Source: Neckera pumila (taxonomy: Eukaryota > Streptophyta > Bryopsida > Hypnales > Neckeraceae). Taken from it: 64,000 nucleotides of DNA. The stretch is taken from contig OZ018416.1 of the NCBI GenBank assembly GCA_963969595.1, positions 17,190,065 to 17,254,064 on the forward strand, read 5' to 3'. The translations under genes and the position numbers were made by a program. Shown piece after piece: positions 13,420-25,009 of this stretch (the stretch's first letter is position 1; each line of letters opens with the position of its first letter). The notes under the pieces are model-generated. The model saw only the letters and a list, made by a program, of their open reading frames with translations, did not search any database and was not told where the DNA came from.

Positions 13420-13645
13420 TTTTAACCCCTAAAGGTTTTTGACTATGTTTTCACCAAAACCGCTCCAAAACTGCCATTTCTAATACAAGTACCAAATTGT
13501 AGAAAGAAAAATTTTGAACACATATAACCGTAGGATCTTGTAGTACACTGGTTTAAGAAGATGTGGGAAAAATTTCAGAATTTTCCACCATATAGATTGC
13601 AAGATAATAGCATTTGAATTGACAAAAATCCTTTTTTAATCACTG
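13420..13645 (-). repeat. Right arm of a large inverted repeat
   Basis: Reverse-complement partner of 10235-10475. Shared blocks include CCATTTCTAATAC, TAACCGTAGGATCTT, AGAATTTTCCACC and TAGCATTTGAATTGACAA. Together the arms enclose about 2.9 kb, which could be an old terminal-inverted-repeat element or two opposite copies of one dispersed repeat. Confidence 0.7.
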
Positions 13646-16600
13646 CAAAAATCCGGGCAACTGCCCTTCACAAGGTCACATTTGTATGAAAAAATGTCCA
13701 GAATGGTGGTTACTCTTTGGATTCATTCTTCAAGGCAAGTTGGCTCCAAGCTTGAAAATTTTCAGATCATTTGGAAATGTACAACATATAGGAAAAAAAT
13801 AGTAAGTAGGAAGAGGTAGAGAATGACTCAAAATACTAAATTGTGAAGAATTTAATTACGGAATTGAAAAATTCCAATCCCAGCGGTTGTAATGTTGCAA
13901 TAAACATTATACACCCAAGGTTTTTTGTTTTATTCAAAAACATTGAAAACTGAGATAGATAAAAGAGTTCAAAGTTTATTTTAGAGTAGAGATTCCATAA
14001 CTACCTTCAAACTAAAACTCCTCATAACTTTTGACTTGTTAATCCAAATGAAATTATTCAAATCTTTCCAAGTATATATAAATCTATTAAACCAGTTTCA
14101 AATCTTAATTTTTCAAAAAAGTGTTTTTTAAAGAATGTTTTTGAACTACCCGGGGCCCCGGGCTGCCCGCCGAACGCAAAAAATTACATATCATGCAATA
14201 ACTTTTTACCCATAAAGTCAAAAGTTATGAAAATTGTTGGGCCTTGAAGCTACTCCTTGGGCACATCTTTTGTGAATATTTCAAAGAAAAAAATTAAAAT
14301 TTCCATTCGTAGTGAACTGCCCAAAATTGCTATGTTGCCAAAAAATGGTGTTTGGTCCTTTAGGGGTTAACAATACTTCAAACAACCTTAGGACAATTGG
14401 TTTAATCTACAAGTTATTTTGTTTGCAATCAAAACAACCTAATTGCAATACTTTGTGGCGAGAGGTACCATCATTGCATCTTAATAAATTTTAAGCTATA
14501 TTCAGGCATTGATCTTTGATTGATGACTGGTTGAAGGTTGATATTTTGGTGCAAACATATCATGTTCATGATAAAGGTGAAGCCACTACTTCATTTGATT
14601 TGTTCTAGAGCATAGTTTGAAAGTTACTAAATTCTTGTAAATAAACTCAATTCTATATGAGATTTTTTCACAATTGTTTTGAATGATTCAGGATCAATTT
14701 AAAGATTTCAACTTTTATCATACACTTCAACTCAGATATTTAAACCTCCATACTTGATTCTTTGTGATATCGATAAATTATGGTAGTTTTTCAACCTTTG
14801 GTATTATTATACACACCAAATGAGAGACATAAAGATGCAACTTTGCTCATAAAATAATGAATTGATACCTACAATAAAATGAAAGTTAATGCAATGCTAT
14901 AGAGTATTTTTTTCACTAATACTAACAAGACATGAAAATCCTTAATTTTACTTCTACCTTCTACTTTATTACATATATAGAAATTTATATGTTCGATCTA
15001 AATTACAACAATTATAAATTGTCCATTTGTTAAAATCTATAGCTACAAATTGCTACAAATTATCATTTTTCTATACCTTTTATTATTTGATGCACAACTT
15101 TTATAACACTTAACTTTATAATCTAATAGAATAAATTGTCATATATAGAATTATATAACCACTTGTAATTGTCTACCAAATTGTTTCTTTGATTGTCTAA
15201 CAAATACATAATAAAAAAACCTACACAAGGATCAATTTGTTTATATTTATTGTTTTCTTTTCTTCTCAACTTCATGCCTTGAGATACATTGGTAGAACCA
15301 CGCATTATCAACCAAGACTCCATTGACAACCAATAGAGGGTGAATTTCAACAAAGGTTGGGACTAATATTAGTGTTAGTTCTTCGGATGGTTATAATAAG
15401 GTTCAAAGTTTGACAGTTTTGAGTAATCTCAGTAGTAAAACATGATTGCCAAGTGTTAAAGAAATTACAAAACAAGATACTGGAAATGGTGGCATGTAAT
15501 ACACTCTTAATTACATAATGAGTTGTAAAGTAGTTGACCAACTTCAATAAACTTGTTTATAAATTAGCGATGGTTGATTTGTGTGTATAGATAGTAATGA
15601 AAATGTCAACTTTTGGCCATCACTTCTTGATTTTTTTTGTTGTGGTAGTATTGTGGATACAAAAGTCTCATGACATATGTCCCTGATTTTGGGTGCCAAA
15701 GTCAACAGGAAGTAGTCTAACAAATGAATAGTTTTAGAGTACTCTTTATATGGGTATGGATTTAAGCCAACTTTTGGCTTCCAAAACTCATAAAAATTTG
15801 AAATAAAAAAAAACAATAATGAAAATTTGCAAGGCTTGTCATTTCTATCTTTCTATACAACAAAAAATTTACATCGTCTTCTACTACCATGCAAGATGCT
15901 AGTCTCACAAAGTTGGACTAGCAAGGTGAATTTTGTACTTTGTCAAGTAAATGTAAAGAAAAAAAAACTATTGTATCATGTTAATCCTATTTTCTTCAGC
16001 CTTTAGCTAATTTAAAGCCTCTGATTGCAAATATGAATTCAAAAATTGCAAATGTTTTTATATTTGGCAAATGACAAATTCTTGCGTTTTCCTAGGGATA
16101 AATTCACTGTACTAGTCTCACTTTGTTGTACAAATTTAACATCAAGCCTACTCCAGATCATCCGCAAAATTGCTTAAATGATTTGACTATAGGTGGTTCT
16201 GCCATACAATCCATAAATTGATGTTTTAATTTGAAGTGAACCTAATACATCTAACAATAAAAAATAGACAACCCATTTCTAATCACTTCAGCAATTCAAT
16301 ATATGTGCAGCGTGGTTATGGTCAATAGAAAAATTCCTTGTTTAAAAAAATAGATTGTAGAAAGATTTCAAATTTTTAAAATTTTCTTCTTCAAAATTAG
16401 AATTTCCATGATTTTTTTTCATAAAGATACTATGCAATTTATTTTTCTTACTACCTACTCTATTTTCAATCATAGGCTTGTTACAAAATTGACAATGCTT
16501 CAATGGAAGTGATAATTGCAACTTTTAGAGTATGCTTTGTGACCATTCTACACTTTCAATGTATACTTCCCCAACATTTTTGTTGCTCTTGCTATTCCTT

Positions 16601-16729
16601 TTCCTACATGAGCTATCATCTAAACTAAAAAGAATCATATTTCTAATTAGAACTGATTGGAAATATAACCACCTAACCTACAAAATAGGCAGCTAATCGG
16701 AAATGGGTTCTCTACCTTATCCAAATCTA

Positions 16730-17804
16730 TCATTTTGAGTAGACAATGTCTTCACCTTCGTCATTTCCACAATTCTCTTTCCCCTTCACCTTCTTGCTTT
16801 GAGAAACACTTGAATTCATCAATGATGTGCTTGATAATTGTTGCTTTGTTGCCACAACACCAAAATTACTTGATGTTGACGATTTGCTTTCTTCAACAGT
16901 TGCTGATTTCAACTCTTCAACTTCCACATTTTCAATTGTTGTCATCCACTTTGATTTGTTTGCAAACTTTTGTGCTACACAATAGAAAAAAAACATCCCA
17001 ATTCAGAATAATACAAATGTAATATACTCCAAAGATATATTTACATATTGGCTCTGTAAACAAACTTATAAAGATATGCAATCACAATCAACTCTGTTTC
17101 TTTATGTTAACTTTTATCTACTGCAAAGAATTTAGACCTCACCAAGTTGTTTGTTTTGGATATTTACCATTTGCATTACTTTCTGGTTAGCCACATCAAA
17201 CACTCTATAGAAAACAAGCTTAAAGATATGTAAATCCAATCAATACTATCTCTCTGTCTTCACTTCTATCTACAACAAGAGTTTAAATCTTACCAAGTTG
17301 TTTGTTCGGAATATACATCATTTTCACTACTTTCTAGCTCATCGCATCATACGCTCTATTGAAGACAAAGTCGACTACATCAATGTGCATACGTGATGGT
17401 ATCAAATTCCCTCCATACTTTGCGGTGCAAAGTACCATTGCCTTTCCACAAATCACTTCCACCACATTCTCATTCTCTACGCCTTCTGCACTCCAAAGTG
17501 GAATAAAAAGCTCATTGGAGTTCTGAATGTCTTTCGATAAATCTTTAATTACAGGAATTGGAAGTTCATACGGACAAAAAACCCATCTAATACGCACTTT
17601 TTGAACACCGGCTTCATCCTCAAACAACCTCATCAGCTTCCCAACAAATGGCTTCTTCATCCCCGACTTGCAAATGACACAATCATGCAAGTTGTACCAA
17701 ACACCACAATAACACATGCTCTCGTAGCTTGAATCAGTCCCGGCTAGCGTTCGAGAAGATTTTGGAGCTCTACCAGTAGATATTATCCTTCTACAATAAT
17801 GGTC
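16730..17804 (-). pseudogene. BAH-domain-like gene fragment, broken
   Basis: An exon at 17804-17337, after acceptor AAACAG|GAC, encodes about 156 residues. It contains VWYNLHDCVICKSGMKKPFV, a VRIRWVFCPYELP stretch, NELFIPLW and VVEVICGKAMVL. This pattern of strands, an RW(F/V) core and a final GK-x-x-V resembles BAH domains, which read chromatin marks, but the assignment is by eye. The frame ends at TAG (17334-17336). A tandem copy of this exon end at 17139-17215 has CAG at the same place, so the stop looks like a mutation. A further likely exon at 16730-16975 encodes an acidic and Ser-rich tail ending GEDIVYSK. No first exon is visible, because an hAT element lies immediately upstream. A short functional gene with different splicing remains possible. 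Confidence 0.45.
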
Positions 17805-18091
17805 CTGTTTTTTTTAGAGGGCACCGGTTTCATCCTTTTAACTCTGAATTTTTCCGGTTTTTTGCCCCGCATATCAGTTTGTAACCGGCCTGTTTCCTTC
17901 CAAGTGAAAATTTGAAAAGTGAAAATCCTCTAATGTCAAAAAATTGTTGGTTTACAATCTAAAAAAGACATTACATTCTTGGCAGGAATTGAACCTAGCA
18001 TAGCCTTTCACCAACTGAAAGCCAAGAATCCTCCCAACCCATGCAATATGGAGTTAAGGATGGTCATTGAAAAGGTTGCAGAAATCAAAGT

Positions 18092-20320
18092 TTAGGATTC
18101 AGAATTTTCACCTTCTTCAAAAGGGTCCTCTGCTGCCCTTGTTAAATACTTCTCAAGATTAGTAAATAAATATCTAAACTTTCTAGCATTCTTCCATATG
18201 ATGATGGCATCCATTAAAATGGGCTCAAAGTTTTGGGCTGGTCCTTCCAAGTTCACACGCAAGACACTATCCAAATGTGTTGTTGTCATGCGATTTTGAA
18301 ATTTTTGCTTGATGCCATTCTGCACAAAAAATGCTCTCTCACACGTCGCTGTACTCACACATTGACATCTTGCAATTTCAGCAAGTGTCAAAAGATTAGG
18401 ATACTTTAGTTTCAAAGATGCACTCCAAGCAATAGAAGCCCACAAATCCCCAAAAGTCCTTTCTATCCATTCAGTGGTTCCTTGCAACTTGAAAGCAAAG
18501 AATTCTTGCTTACAAGCTATAGCATTCACCAAGGGAGGGAAAATTGTCCCTCCCTTGTGTTTTTCTTCTCCATATTGCCTCAAAAGCAAATCTAATTGTA
18601 CCACCCCCCAAGATGCTAAACCAAGTTGCCTTTGAGGCATATGAATTGGATTCAGAATTTTAAAAGCATCAATAATGTCATTATCAACAAATCTGGCCTC
18701 TAAGGCTACACAAACAGATTCAGAATACATTTTTTGGAAAGAAAGGGCTGCCTCTAAATCCAAACCACTAGGATCCCTAACCATGTCTATGGTATGGAAT
18801 TTGGACCCCCTAATTTCACTTGACAAGCGACAAAGATAACCACTAGGGGGGCCAAATTTTGGGATGATGTGAAATCTTGTCGTAGGGTTGAAGGTATCCT
18901 GGTTTAGATCACAAGAGTCAATAAGAAAGTACATTCTTATAGTGGCAATTTCAGTTTTGACTATAGATCCTATACAAGATATATCCACAAGTTTGTTTTG
19001 AAAAATCTTTGACAATTTTGCAAGCATTTGGAAGATATCAGCCAAGAAATAGAGGATGTACATGAATTCAAATTCCCTCAATTTGGCATACAAAAAAGGT
19101 GCTGATCTATCATCTCTTGATGCCGGAGTATCATGCATATAAGCTAGGACAGATTCTAAAGAATCACAAAGACAACTTATTGCTTGAAACCTAGAGAGCC
19201 AACGGATTTTGTGATACCTTTTTAGTGTTTTCTGGGCATCATTCAATTCATTTTGAAATGCTTATAAAGCTACCTTACGTTTTGATGATTTCTTGAAATG
19301 ACCAGCCAATGAATTGACCATAGAATCAACATCAGCAAAGATTTCTTTGCAAGATTCAGTTTTAGCAGCCTCTAATGCAGCCAAATTGGTCCTATGTGCA
19401 ACACAATGAGTAGAGGTAAGAAAAGGGTTCACCTTTTTTAGAAGAGCTGCAACTCCTGAGTTCTTTCCAACCATAGTGGCTGCCCCATCTGACCCAAAAC
19501 CTACATATTTACTCATATCTAGCCCCCAAATCTTCGTAGCAGCCATTAGAGAATCAAAAATCACTTTGGAGTCCTTTTTTCCATCCACAATGAACAACAA
19601 ACCCAAGAAACATGTCAAAGGTAAACCTCCTTCTAAAAAACTAGCAAAGACAACAAGGTGACCTTTAACTGAAATATTAGTTGATTCATCAATCATGAGA
19701 CCAAAGAATTTTGAGTCTCTAACTCTATCTAAAACTTTTCTTTGAAAAACATTTGAGATAGCAAAAACCATATCAGCACATGCTTTTTCATCATGGTAGA
19801 GTTTTTCAGTCGTAGGAGCATTACAAGAAACAAGTAAATGACACAAACTAGGAAACTTGTGAAAAGGGACTGTTTCTTTCCCCATGAAGTAGGTAGCCCT
19901 GAAAAGAGACATTAGAGCCTCATCACAAGTTTGATTTGCATGTGCTACAACTTTTTGTAAAGCTTTTTGACCCCCATGCTTAGCCCATGCTAATCTCCTA
20001 TGTTCAACTGTTTTTGCATGATCTTGTAAGGCTGAAATTTTAACATTTGTAGAACCTTCATTAGCATATGCAAATTTGCCACCTCCTTCTTTACATACCT
20101 TGCAAAAAATCTTCCCCAACTCCTTATCAAAGACTACCCAATCAAATAGATCATACCAAGCATCCTTCCATTCATCATTAGCTTTTTGTATGGGATTGAG
20201 TTCTTTAGTAGGTGTTTGGGTTGAAGAAGAAGAACCAACATATGGTAGTTTATCCATGGACTCTCTACCAGCCCCAATCCTAAAAAACATGTCCCTCATG
20301 GTTCTTTGACGCTTAGCCAT
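18092..20320 (-). pseudogene. hAT-superfamily transposase with one in-frame stop
   Basis: One frame of about 743 codons encodes an hAT transposase and is interrupted only by TAA at 19262-19264. The proposed start is ATG at 20320 (MAKRQRTMRDMFF), with an in-frame ATG at 20353. Residues about 55-125 hold a BED/TTF-like zinc motif, FCKVC followed by LQDHAKTVEHRR. The RNase-H-like core includes FGLMIDESTN and GSDGAATMVGKNSGVAALL, then STHCVAHRTNLAA. The second part includes IRWLSRFQAI and the C-terminal hAT dimerisation motif STATCERAFFVQNGIKQKFQ. It ends GENSES. The frame is preserved on both sides of the stop. I could not identify terminal inverted repeats or an 8-bp target duplication, so the element borders are unknown. 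Confidence 0.88.
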
Positions 20321-20785
20321 TATGCAACAACAAAACTTAGAAAGAAAGGGCAAAAAACTAATTGATGCTCACTGTTCAATGAGACGGAGGTAACAACAAC
20401 GCTGGATAAAATAACCACCAAGATCACGAACACCAACGTCAGCAGCAGTTAGTAGTCAGCACTACTAATAGCATGCCACCACCAAGGCACCAACAACAAG
20501 GCACGGTTGCACGGATCCAGGCGCCCAGCACAGCAACGTGGGAGCCAGTAGCAACGTACAAGAAGTCGAGAACAGAGCAGCGTAGGACCAACCAGCAGAG
20601 AGGAGCAGCGTAGTCGCGTAGGTCAGTACAAGAGGCGCAAAGTAAGGAGGTACAGAGCAAGGAGGTGTAAGTTACAAGATCATGCAAGTAGTGACGCAGG
20701 CGCGCATCAACAAAAGAGCAACGGGAGCACTGGAGCAGGAGTTGCGGACTGCGCCACTGCGCATTGCGAAGCAGGGGAGCGTAAA

Positions 20786-20960
20786 GCCAGCGGACTGCGA
20801 GAGGCGGGACTATGGGAGGTGAGGAGCCAGCGGACTGCGAGAGGCGGGACTATGGGAGGTGAGGAGCCAGCGGACTGCGAGGGCGAGATTGCGAGAGGCG
20901 GGACTGCAAGAGGCGAGACGGCGGGAGCAGAGGAGCCAGCGGACTGCGAGAGCAACGGCC
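20786..20960. repeat. GC-rich 40-bp tandem repeat upstream of the hAT transposase
   Basis: The 40-bp unit beginning GCCAGCGGACTGCGAGAGGC starts at 20786, 20826 and 20866, with a degenerate fourth copy near 20935. The surrounding 20.4-21.1 kb is far more GC-rich than the rest of the window. A T16 tract and A/T-rich sequence follow at 21088-21127. Such subterminal repeats are common in hAT elements (inference). Confidence 0.75.
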
Positions 20961-23900
20961 AACAGGGGTGGGTAGGTAGGTCGGGCGTTGGGTAGTGCGG
21001 GTTTGCAAGAGGCGGCCAGGCGAGAGCGGAGGAGCCAAGGATGGCAACGGCCGGCAGGGCGGCAGGTAGGTCGGGTAGGGTTAGGATTTTTTTTTTTTTT
21101 TTACTTTTAGTTATTAAAAAAAATTCAAATGGCCCTCCCACCCCTCTTCCACGGGTGCTCCCCTACAGCCAGCTGGCCCTGTCCCCAGCTGGTCCCATTG
21201 ACCCCCTTATGCAATACTCGGCCTCTTTATCTCAATATCCGACCTATCCTAACCCCAGGTATGTGCCACTTACGGTACATGTACAGTAGCTAAAATCTTC
21301 CTTTTTACAAAACAAACCGGTTAAAATCCACCCTATTATAAATTGAGGCGTGTAAATTATCCCCCAAATTTTTATGTACACTGGTTGATTGCCTATCTTA
21401 TCAATTTTTCCTCCGGTTTTCCATCCCTCACTTTCAAAGCTCAACCAGTTTTTTGACCATTTCAACTGGCTAACTTTGTATAAGCCGCCAATTCTTTCCG
21501 AATGTTGGTCCCGGCCTCCTTGTTTCCCCACTGAAACACAGCACCAGAGGAAGACCCTCCATAGCCAAGACTCTGAAACCAAAAGCCTCAAACACAGCAC
21601 TCCACTCCGACCTCTTCCAGAACACCAAAACGCAAGCGCACAACTCTACTCCAACACAACAAACTCAAATGTCCAAGCCTCGCAAAGAGATCCAAAACGA
21701 GCAAGCCTAAATAGGCTTTCAAAATGTGCGAGAGTGCAAGACTAAAAGAGACAAGCCTCGACCAATGGAGAACTCAACATACTTACAACCCCGCGGGTAA
21801 AGCAAGCAAAACCTCATTTGCTATAAACTTATAGTAGAAAAATCCAATTAGAATGTGATTTAGCATTTTGGAAATGCTCTACAACTTAAGATATTTGAAA
21901 TCTTGATTTGATTAGCTTTTTTTCTTAGGACTAGAGTTTTGGCCCACATAGGCCAAAATTGGCTTGAATTTCTAATTTTTGAAGATTTTTTTGTTTTAAG
22001 TTTACATGTAGATACTTTAGGATCAAGAATAACACAATGTTGTTTGTTGCCTGGAAAGCACAACTAGATGATGCTTAGGAATCCATTAAGAGTTTTACAT
22101 CAAAAATACAAAAAAATTGGATGTGCTCTGTTTATCTCAAGGGTGGAGATAAAATGCTTATACATAACAAATCACAAATTCATTTATTGCAACTATAAAA
22201 AATCCAAGGAATTCAATTACATTAAAATCCATAACACACAAATTCCTGAATTAAATATATAAATTTTCAAAACTTAATTGTAAAATCAAGATCCATAGAA
22301 CTTTTAAGAATCTTTTTTCTTTGCACAATTTAATCCACTTTTGTCTCTCATATGGATTCAAAATGAAGCAATCTAAAACGTGAATTCTTGATGGATGGCA
22401 CTAATAAAAAGAAGTTAAATGCAAATGAAGTGAAATCCAATTTGGAGCAATTATGCTTCAAAGTTAGTAGGTCCATAACCCTTGTATATCAAATTTGAAG
22501 ATTGATACCATTGGATTGTATAGTTGATGCAATTTGTGACAATGAAATATCTTGTTTTTTTATTCAAACCATTATATTTAAATAAAATTTTATTCACCTT
22601 GAAGTTAGAAAGGCTTTTTATTAAGAAAAATACACTTTTTTTAATTATAAATAAACTTTGAAACAAGTTTTAATGACTATGTATAATAATACACTATTAT
22701 GCTCAATTTTGCCTCAATATTATTGATAAATGATTTTTCAAAAATCATATAAAATTCTTCAATTTTATAAATTTCATTCTTCATTTTGGTGCTAGCATAA
22801 AATTTTAGTGCTTTCAAAGTCTAAAATACTCCATATAATGTAAGAACTTTATTATATTATAAAATTTATTTAAAAATTAAAATTTGTAATTTTAATTATA
22901 ATTCATATTTTAAAAGTATCAAATTTAATATTTATAACTTTAATATATATTATATTTTAATTAAAAGTTTCAAGATAAAGATGTGTAACGCCTGTAAAAT
23001 ATGTTGTGTGCTTTGGATTTTTACTTGCAATATTTTACTTTTTGCAATTAGTTTCTTAGTTTGAGGATTCTTTTGTATTTTAAAACTAAAATATAAATCA
23101 TAAATATACATCAAATAAATGAAGGTTTTGTATAGGCCAACACATTAGGTGACAACAAGTCCAAGTGAAGTAAGCCAAATAAATAATTGTATGAATAAAT
23201 GTCATGCCCTTCGCAACCCTCATATACCATGACATGTCCATAGGTATATGAGGACAAATAGTTATCCTTCGCAAACATATTTATTTTATTTTTTACAAAA
23301 GATTTTGATGAATATACAATTTTTTCTTAAAATGAATGCCAAAAGCGTTTAGTAAAAAAATGCACAAAACAATATTCAAATGTAGAAATTTCAAACCTTG
23401 TTAATTTATAACTTTAATTCAAATATATAAATTGCAGAAAACAGTTGACAAATGCATTAATTAATCAATCCCATTAACTATCCAAACAACTAGTTTACAA
23501 GTAGATGAATCAAATATGTGAATTGAGAATCAATACCCATATGCTTTGCATTTGCAAATGGTTCTAGCAACCCTCCCTTGCAATGGTTGTAGCAATCTCT
23601 TTCGCATCTTCCTAAGTTTCTTTCACCACCTACTACAAATAGCATCCACTACTTCCTCGGACGGAGCTCACGTGCGCCGTGACCTGTATACTATCCTTAT
23701 TGAATTAACACATGTTATAAAATATAGATGTATCGCTTTCATGTAGAAGAATTGGTCAAATGTGTGACTCTATAAATTTCAATTGTTTATACCAAAGGAA
23801 AATATATGAATCAAAGACAAAGAAAGAATCAAATTCATACATGGACGGTCCATGCAAATGATGCAATGTATCTCTTATTCTTCTTGATTTGCACAAATCA

Positions 23901-23961
23901 ATCCCCTGATTTTAGATTTGTTGTTGAAATTCACAACACAAATCCATTACCTTAAGTTAGG

Positions 23962-24220
23962 CTGTTTGTTTTATTTGTCTAGTTTTGTTTGTTTGTCTAG
24001 TCTTGTTTGTTTGTTTGTTTGTTACAATGAGATCTCCCAAACCGTGCATCTCCGGCCACGTTCTTGGTACCGTCGGAAAGCTGTCTACAAGGAAGGGTGC
24101 TTAGGCTTTGTTTTGTAATCACGCAAAAAAAGATACTGAATTTCAAAGTTTTTATGAATTAAAAGATTAGAAATGACATTTACTTTTGTTTACACTATGG
24201 CAACGGCACAAGGCACACTA
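23962..24220 (+). repeat. Dispersed repeat, single unit (family A)
   Basis: This is the plus-strand counterpart of the repeat at 1303-1675. It starts with a (TGTTT)n tract and then has GAGATCTCCC, CACGTTCTTGGTACCGTCGG, GGCTTTGTTTTGTAA and CAAAGTTTTTATGAATTAAA, ending near ACTATGGCAAC. It is separated from the other copy by 22 kb and lies in opposite orientation. Confidence 0.75.
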
Positions 24221-24427
24221 ATTTGTTGTTGAAATCATAGCATTGATTCATTGATTTATCAAACACAATAGTATATCCAACCAAGTTGATGTAGTTCATT
24301 CTTCTAGAGTTGCAAAGAATTAAATAATGTTTAGCCCTTCACACTATAAAAATGGACCAGTGATCCATCTGTACTCTTCACATTGATCCTTGAAATTTGA
24401 GCAGACTTTCTTCAAGCTCGATTGTAA

Positions 24428-25009
24428 GGTTAACCCTCGGGGGGTGCACTTAGTGTATCTAATCCAAACAACGTGCGAACAAAACTTTGTACCCCCTATA
24501 TTATATCCTAAAATTTAAGTAAATGAAAACAAAAAAAATATGAATATATTCTCCTAATTTGAAAGTTTATGTTTTGAATTATTGATATTTTTATTTGCTA
24601 ATGATAATTAGTTACAAATTTTTGAAGTAAATAGATACACTGCAGAACTGAAAAATAACTTTCACACCCCTATATTATATCCTCAAAAATTGTCTAAAAA
24701 ATGAACAAAAAAATCCTAAAAATAATTCTCTATTGAAAGCTCATTTTGAGTTGAATATTGATGCAATAGTCATCTAAATGTGTTCTCTATAAATATTTGA
24801 GTTGAAAAATATGCCATTTTAGGTTCATTTTCAACCTCTTCTAGAAATCATTCCATATTTCATTTGAGTTGGAAATTTTGGCAATAGAAACCTATAGTCA
24901 TTACCAAACAATGCTCAAAATTTTAGGTTGAAATTATAGTTTATTAGAAACCACTTGTTCGCACGTGGTTTGTAGTCGTAGAACCAAGTGCCCTCCCCGA
25001 GGGTTAACC
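24428..25009. mobile_element. Non-autonomous element with ~60-bp terminal inverted repeats
   Basis: The left end GGTTAACCCTCGGGGGG pairs with the right end CCCTCCCCGAGGGTTAACC. The arms continue with a second matching block, ACGTGCGAACAA at the left and TTGTTCGCACGT at the right. The 582-bp interior is AT-rich with internal direct repeats, such as CCCCTATATTATATCCT twice. No target-site duplication is obvious and there is no reading frame, so the superfamily is open. Confidence 0.7.

Larger units (their letters stand above)
10021..16700. other. Repeat-rich AT region without intact genes
   Basis: Very AT-rich sequence. It contains an inverted pair at 10235-10475 and 13420-13645, a 328-bp tandem duplication at 11717-12363, and a GAATTGCATTGAATT-type simple repeat at about 11033-11080. 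Decayed copies of a dispersed repeat also recur near 39.3-40.9 kb. A GC-rich palindromic island sits at 14148-14175. No reading frame here looks like a protein. The longest ones are hydrophobic products of AT-rich codons. Confidence 0.6.

Noticed and set aside
17984..18024. tRNA-like boxes: GGAATTGAACC (box B, minus strand GGTTCAATTCC) and CCAACTGAAAGCCA (box A-like)
   Set aside because: The boxes are only about 30 bp apart, too close for a tRNA, and no acceptor stem or anticodon arm can be drawn. It may be a tRNA-derived SINE fragment, but support is thin.
21244..21745. Two 118-codon frames on opposite strands
   Set aside because: They overlap each other over a region without known domains. 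The minus frame runs through AT-rich noncoding sequence, and neither resembles a protein family.
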